NCBI RefSeq assembly: GCF_964355755.1
Contig: NC_092678.1
Span: 11,196,922 to 11,256,921 of the forward strand
DNA: 60,000 nt
Source: Antedon mediterranea
Lineage: Eukaryota; Echinodermata; Crinoidea; Comatulida; Antedonidae
Direction: 5' to 3'
Part shown: positions 54,628 to 60,000 of the stretch, piece after piece
How positions within the stretch are numbered: the stretch's first letter is position 1
Layout: every line of letters begins with the position of its first letter
The notes under the pieces: generated by a model
Told to the model about the DNA's origin: nothing
What the model saw: the letters and a program-made list of their open reading frames with translations, nothing else
Database searches by the model: none
Translations under genes and position numbers: made by a program

Positions 54628-55825
54628 TCTTTGAGTAAAAGCCTCCTTCAAATAAACGCCACCATTCCCTCTAATAGAACACCATGTGGAATATGGCCGC
54701 CACATGCATTTGCACAATAATTGTATCACAACATTAACTACCATAATCTACAATTTACCAAGCATTTTTTTCACTTTTTGATATTAATTGTGCTCTATTT
54801 TTTTTTTACATCTAGGTGGTATTTATTTGATTATACATATTACCTTATTATAACCCAAATAAAGATGCCTCCCCTCCCCCTAAAAACCCTTTTGAACAAT
54901 AAATGCCCGGGGAGTTTAATCGGATACACATGGCAAGTTACTTCTAGCATTCTGAAAAGAACTGTTGAGCTTGACGTTTATATCAAAATGTTCTCGCGGA
55001 CAGCAATAACTAGTAGGCCTACTTGAAATTGAAACAATTTAAAGTATCATATTGCATAAAATTACTGTCTAAGGATAAGTTGTGTAGAGATATGTTTTTT
55101 GTTTGAAACATTTGTAATAGTATTTTCTTCTCATCTTTTAACCACATTTTCTATTACAATGAATGTAATTATGTATATTTCGAACAATTTGATACCAAAT
55201 TTAAGTTTCTACGACCAGTACTTACAGAGATATGAAGATGTCCTGGTATGTGGGTCAAAGATCAGAAATGGCATTTCTGATAATTTTTGACTAAAATTTG
55301 CCATTAGATTGAATATGAACCAGTGGTTGCCGAGATACAAGTACCTTTATTTCTTTGTTTATATAACCCTTGACCCTGACCCTTTGACCTTTTGTAACAT
55401 TTTTCAAAATGTATAACAAATAACAGAATATATATTTCGAAAAATTTAAAACCAAATTCAAGTGTCTACGACGAGTAGTTATGGAGATAAATATGCCCTG
55501 GGTGGTGGGTCAAAGGTCAGAAATGGCATTTCCGGTCATTTTAAACTAAAATGTCCCATTAGACTGAATATAAATGTATACTTTCTGATCAATTTGAGAC
55601 CAAAATTACTTCGCTGTGACCAGTGGTTGTTGAGATTTAAGGACATATTGGTGTTTGGTCTTATGACCTTTCACCTGACCTTTTGACCTTTCGCCACATT
55701 TTCAAAATGTGTAACCAAGCCAAAAATGATTGTTTGACCACCCTAAACCTAAACTAAATTTCTGAAGTCAAATTCTCTGGACCTCAAAGTGCATACGAAA
55801 GTTGATCTAGCTACTATAGTATTTA
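54628..55825. repeat. foldback left arm
   Basis: About 1.2 kb. The inner part contains a duplicated segment of about 257 bp (tatttcgaacaatttga at 55176, tatttcgaaaaattta at 55433, then a third partial unit) with repeating ggtcagaaatggcatt and tgacctttt phrases. The right arm has only one such unit, so arm lengths differ. Confidence 0.8.
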
Positions 55826-57515
55826 GACCATATTGAGCATTTCGACAAAAAATTTCATACAAAACATCAAAGTGTTAATAATAGCTTCAAATCGCGTTTT
55901 AGACGTTTTAGACCATTTTGTGCATTTCGATGAAACTTGGTTACACAAATATATCAAAGTGCTTAAAATCACATTTGAAACCGTTTTAGACCATTTTGAG
56001 CATTTCGAAAAAAACTTATTCAAACAAAACATCAAAGTGCTAAGGATAGCTTGAAATCGCATTTGGAGACGTTATAGACCATTTTGTGAGTTTCGAAAAA
56101 ACTTGTTAACATAAAAACAGCAAAGTGCTTGGAAAAGCTTCAAATCGCATTTGGAGACGTTTTAGACCATTTTGTTCATTTCGATGAAACTTGGTTACAC
56201 AAAAACATCAAAGAGCACAAAATAGCTTAATATCGTTTTAAAAACGTTTTAGACCATTTTGAGCATTTCGACAAAACTTTTTCACACAAAACATCAAAGT
56301 GTACAGAATAGCTTCAAATCGCATTTGGAGACGTTTTAGACCATTTTGTGATTTTCGAAAAAACTTTTTAACATAAAAACACCAAAGTGCTCAGAATATC
56401 TTCAAATCGCATTTGGAGACGTTTTAGACCATTTTGTGATTTTCGAAAAAACTTGTTAACATAAAAACACCAAAGTGCTTAGAAAAGCTTCAAATCGCAT
56501 TTGGAGACGTTTTAGACCATTTTGTGCATTTCGATGAAACTTGGTTACACAAATATATCAAAGTGCTTAAAATCACATTTGAAACCGTTTTAGACCATTT
56601 TGACCATTTCGAAAAAACTTTTTCAAACAAAACATCAAAGTGCTAACAATAGCTTGAAATCGCATTTGGAGACGTTTTAGACCATTTTGTGTATTTCGGT
56701 GAAACTTGGTTACAAAAATATATCAAATCAAAATCACATTTGAAACCGTTTTAGACCATTTTGAGGATTTCGAAAAAACTGTTTCAAACAAAACATCAAA
56801 GTGTTAAGAATAGTTTGAAATCGCATTTGGAGACGTTTTAGACCATTTTGTGCATTTTGATGAAACTTGGTTACACAAATATATCAAAGTGCTTAAAATC
56901 ACATTTGAAATCGTTTTAGACCATTTTAAACATTTCGATAAAACCTTTTACACAAAAATATCAAAGTGCACAAAGTAGCTTAATATCGTATTTGGAAACG
57001 TTTTAGACCATTTAGAGCATTCCGACAAAACTTTTTCAAACAAAACACCAAAGTGTACAGAAAGCTTCAAATCGCTTTTAGCGACGTTTTAGACCATTTT
57101 GAGCATTTCGATGAAACTTGGTTACTCAAATATATCAAAGTGCTTAAAATCACATTTGAAACCGTTTTAGACCATTTTGAGCATTTCGATAAAACTTTAT
57201 ACACAAAAATATAAAAGTGAACAAAATAGCTTAATATCGTATTTGGAAACGTTTTAGACCATTTGGAGCATTTCGACAAAACTTGTTCAAACAAAACATC
57301 AAAGTGTACAGAAAAGCTCATTATCCCATTTGGAAACGTTTTAAACCATATTGAGCATTTCGAAAAAATGTGTTAACATAAAAACATCAAAGTGCTAAGA
57401 ATAGCTTGAAATCACATTTGAAACCGTTTTAGACCATTTTAAACATTTCGATAAAACCTTTTGAACAAAAACATCAAAGTGCACAAAATAGCTTATTATC
57501 GTATTTGGAAACGTT
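55826..57515 (+). repeat. S2 satellite core of the foldback element
   Basis: About twenty tandem S2 monomers in the same orientation as the 17.8-24.8 kb blocks. Variants of the aaaaacttgttaacataaa type (56095-56470) cluster, showing local amplification. Both ends pass directly into the inverted arms. Confidence 0.92.
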
Positions 57516-58820
57516 TTAGTTTTACTCTAGTAGCTAGATCAACTTTCCTATGCACTTTGAGGTCCAGAGAATTTGACTTCAAAAATTGGTTTAGGATGGA
57601 GATACTTGTATCTCGGCAACCACTCGTCGCAGCAAGTCAATTTTAGTCTCAAAATGTTCAGAAAGCATGCATGCTTTCATATTCAATCTAATGGCACATT
57701 TTAGTCAAAAATTATCAGAAATGCCATTTCTGACCTTTGACCCACATATCATGGCATCTTCATATCTCTGTAACTACTGGTCGAAGAAACTTAAATTTGG
57801 TATCAAATTGTTCGAAATATACATATTTACATTCATTGTAATAGAAAATGTGGTTAAAAGATGAACAGAAATACTATTACTAATGTTTCAAACAATGCCA
57901 GGCATTAGAAGAGATACTTATCAGGATAGATTGAAACAACTACAACTACCTACTCTTTATTATAGAAGGCTGAGATCTGCTCTAATCCAGGTTTTTTTAA
58001 ATTTGTAGTCATATTGATAATATAGATGCCAGAAATCTGTTCACTTTTGTAGGAGAACTAGAGGCCATAAATGGAAAATGAATAAAGACATATCTCATCT
58101 ACGAATTAGACAAAAGTTCTTTACTCAAAACATATGCAATGTCTGGAACAAATTACCGTCAACCGTCATAGAATCTGACTCAATCAACCAGTTCAAGTCA
58201 AGGCTGGAAAATCATTTGTCTACTTCTTTCTGCAAGTTTGCCCCCTATAGTAGACAGGATAATATTTAGAAACACGTCGAGGGACACACAAGCTTCGGCT
58301 TTATAAGTCTCAACATCAAGTAAATCAAGTAAAAAACATATCTCTACATAACTTATCCTTAGACAGTAATGTTATGCAATAACTGATACTTTAAATTGTT
58401 TCAATTTCAAGTACTAGTTATTGCTGTCACCAAGAACATTTTGATAGAAACGTCAAGCTCAACAGTTCTTTTCAGAATGCTAGAAGTAACTTGCCATGTG
58501 TATCCGATTAAACTCCCCGGGCATTTATTGTTCAAAGGGGTTTTTAGAGGAGGGGAGGCATCTTTATTTGGGTTATAATAAGGTAATATGTATAATCAAA
58601 TAAATACCACCTAGATGTAAAAAAAAAATAGAGCACAATTAATATCAAAAAGTGAAAAAAATGCTTGGTAAATTGTAGATTATGGTAGTTAATGTTGTGA
58701 TACAATTATTGTGCAAATGCATGTGGCGGCCATATTCCACATGGTGTTCTATTAGAGGGAATGGTGGCGTTTATTTGAAGGAGGCTTTTATTCAAAGCGG
58801 GTGTTAATTCGAATAAATAC
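57516..58820. repeat. foldback right arm
   Basis: Inverse of the left arm, about 870 bp without the 435-bp LINE insertion at 57896-58330. It ends with attcaaagcgggtgttaatt and tcgaataaatac. Confidence 0.8.
57896..58330 (+). mobile_element. 5'-truncated LINE 3' end inserted in the foldback right arm
   Basis: Encodes the extreme C-terminus of a CR1-like ORF2: RDTYQDRLKQLQLPTLYYRR, then KDISHLRIRQKFFTQNICN, VWNKLPSTVIESDSINQFKS, ending at 58269, followed by a short 3' UTR and an aaatcaagt-type tail. The left arm provides the uninterrupted sequence, so the boundaries are nearly exact, with at most a 2-bp aa duplication. Confidence 0.85.
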
Positions 58821-59520
58821 TCTAATTTTAATAATTATAATTCGTTTCTCAACTGATAAAAGGTACTTTACATGATTCGTTTTCTTCTTTATGCTTTTTA
58901 ACGAAATGTTTCTGTCTTTTAGAATAAAAGTGAGACTGTCATAGATAACATTAAATGGATCTTCTCCTCCAGGTGCCAGTATAATGATATAAAACAATGA
59001 CATATCATTATCCTGACACGATTGCACTCATAATGGATCTTCATTCTATCATCTGTTTGTTTGTGAATACAATTTGACAACAATCTTTTGCATATTTTTA
59101 AATGCCAATACATAGTTCCATTACTATTGTACAATATGTCCAGCTTTCCTGAAAACACCTTTGTGTACTGTAGTACAGTGTTGTAGTATGATTTTATCAT
59201 GATAACTTCTGATGCTTTTATTGTCAATGAATTCAGTACCTAAAACATGTCAAAGTTTCTAGTGGTATTGATAATAAATCTCCAGAAACATATATTGTTT
59301 TATTATCTACACTGGGAACAGACGTGTATAATATACACCGACAAAACTTATACATATTATGTATAAGTTTTGTCGGTAACATTCACAAATATTATGCAAC
59401 AGTGTTACGGAATAATGACAATGAATTGGTCTATTATAGTTGTCTGTGATACCTTTTATTACATGATTGTACTTGCAACAGGATAGAATGAGGTTTAATC
59501 CAGTAATTATTCTTATTATA
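58821..59520. other. unassigned AT-rich stretch
   Basis: No recognised gene or element apart from the palindrome at 59337-59377. Overlapping minus-strand ORFs of 70-100 codons (58788-59227) have no identifiable domain. Confidence 0.45.
59337..59377. repeat. 41-bp near-perfect palindrome
   Basis: Two 20-nt arms, beginning accgacaaaac and ending gttttgtcggt, are exact inverse complements around a single t at 59357. Confidence 0.95.
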
Positions 59521-60000
59521 TTAATCAATTTTTTTTTTTATCTGGGGTGTATTTATTTGATTATATATGTTACCATTATTACACCCAAACAAAATAAACG
59601 CCTTCCCTGAATAACTAAATGCCCGGACCTTTTATTCGGGTAACTATTGTAATTTACTTCTAGTTTAACTGTTGAGCTCCAGTATTTATTCGAATTAACA
59701 CCCGCTTTGAATAAAAGCCTCCATTCCCTCCAATAGAACATCATGTGGAATAAACGCTCCGCCACATGCATTTACAAAATAATTGTATCACAACACATTT
59801 CATTAACTACCATAATCTACAATTTACCAAGCATTTTGAAATAATTTAATCATTTTTTGATATTAATTGTGCTGTATTTTTTTACATCTAGGTGGTATTT
59901 ATTTGATTATACATGTTACCATATTATACCCCAAATAAAGATGCCTCCCCTCCCCCTAAAAACCCTTTTGAACAATAAATGCCCGGGGAGTTTAATCGGA
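59521..60000. repeat. foldback-arm family copies, running off the window
   Basis: 59521-59690 resembles the inner arm sequence (ggtgtatttatttgatt, aatgcccgga, aactgttgagct). At about 59691 it switches to the outer end (agtatttattcgaattaaca, cccgctttgaataaaagc) and follows the left-arm order to the window end at gggagtttaatcgga. It is a second foldback-family copy adjacent to a partial one. Confidence 0.8.

Larger units (their letters stand above)
54628..58820. mobile_element. foldback element: long inverted arms around an S2 core
   Basis: The outer left sequence (aaaagcctccttcaaataaa) and its complement at the right (58771-58795) mark the ends. Inverted similarity continues inward through ggtggtatttatttgatt, gcccggggagtttaatcgg, gatatgaagatg and finally aattctctggacctcaaag (about 55773) versus its complement (57560). 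No transposase ORF. The left tip seems to lack about 20 bp that the right arm and the copy at 59690 still have. Confidence 0.82.

Overview
This is eukaryotic, almost certainly metazoan, DNA. It is AT-rich, contains no operons or bacterial signals, and is built almost entirely of repeats. One real host exon is visible: the 5' coding exon of an ALKBH2-type DNA dealkylase, with a splice donor. The mixture of CR1/L2-, RTE- and L1/Tx1-type LINEs, a DIRS-order tyrosine-recombinase element, Ty3/Gypsy, Helitron-like and foldback elements and tRNA-derived SINEs fits a marine invertebrate, perhaps an echinoderm or another deuterostome. That placement is inference from repeat content.

Layout. 1-9592: a 50-bp satellite (S1) with a roughly 600-bp higher-order period, split by a 4473-bp CR1-like LINE whose two ORFs are both open. 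9593-15344: sparse AT-rich sequence with a 36-bp minisatellite, LINE remnants and the ALKBH2 exon (minus strand, 14397-14762). 15345-17709: decayed 3' half of an L1/Tx1-like LINE. 17788-24828: a second satellite (S2, monomers of about 78-88 bp), split by a 3.6-kb terminal-inverted-repeat element and by a 5'-truncated RTE-type LINE with a 12-bp target duplication.

24829-45857 is a nest of insertions. A CR1-like LINE is cut in two by an 18.7-kb insertion with Helitron-like ends. That insertion carries a minus-strand CR1-like LINE, which in turn carries a complete Ty3/Gypsy element in its 3' UTR. It also carries a separate 3.9-kb TIR element with a further small element inside it.

45858-52069: a degenerate DIRS-order retrotransposon, itself hit by a LINE fragment and by a solo LTR. 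52070-54627: inverted S2 satellite interrupted by a LINE plus SINE composite. 54628-58820: a foldback element whose long inverted arms enclose an S2 array. 58821-60000: unassigned sequence with a 41-bp near-perfect palindrome, then another copy of the foldback arm family running off the window.

The elements with open ORFs (LINE-A at 2963-7435, Gypsy at 26424-33581) appear young. The remaining coding sequences are frameshifted, truncated or internally deleted. The sequence mainly records a layered order of insertions, and in several places an intact paralogous or repeated copy shows the pre-insertion site to the base.
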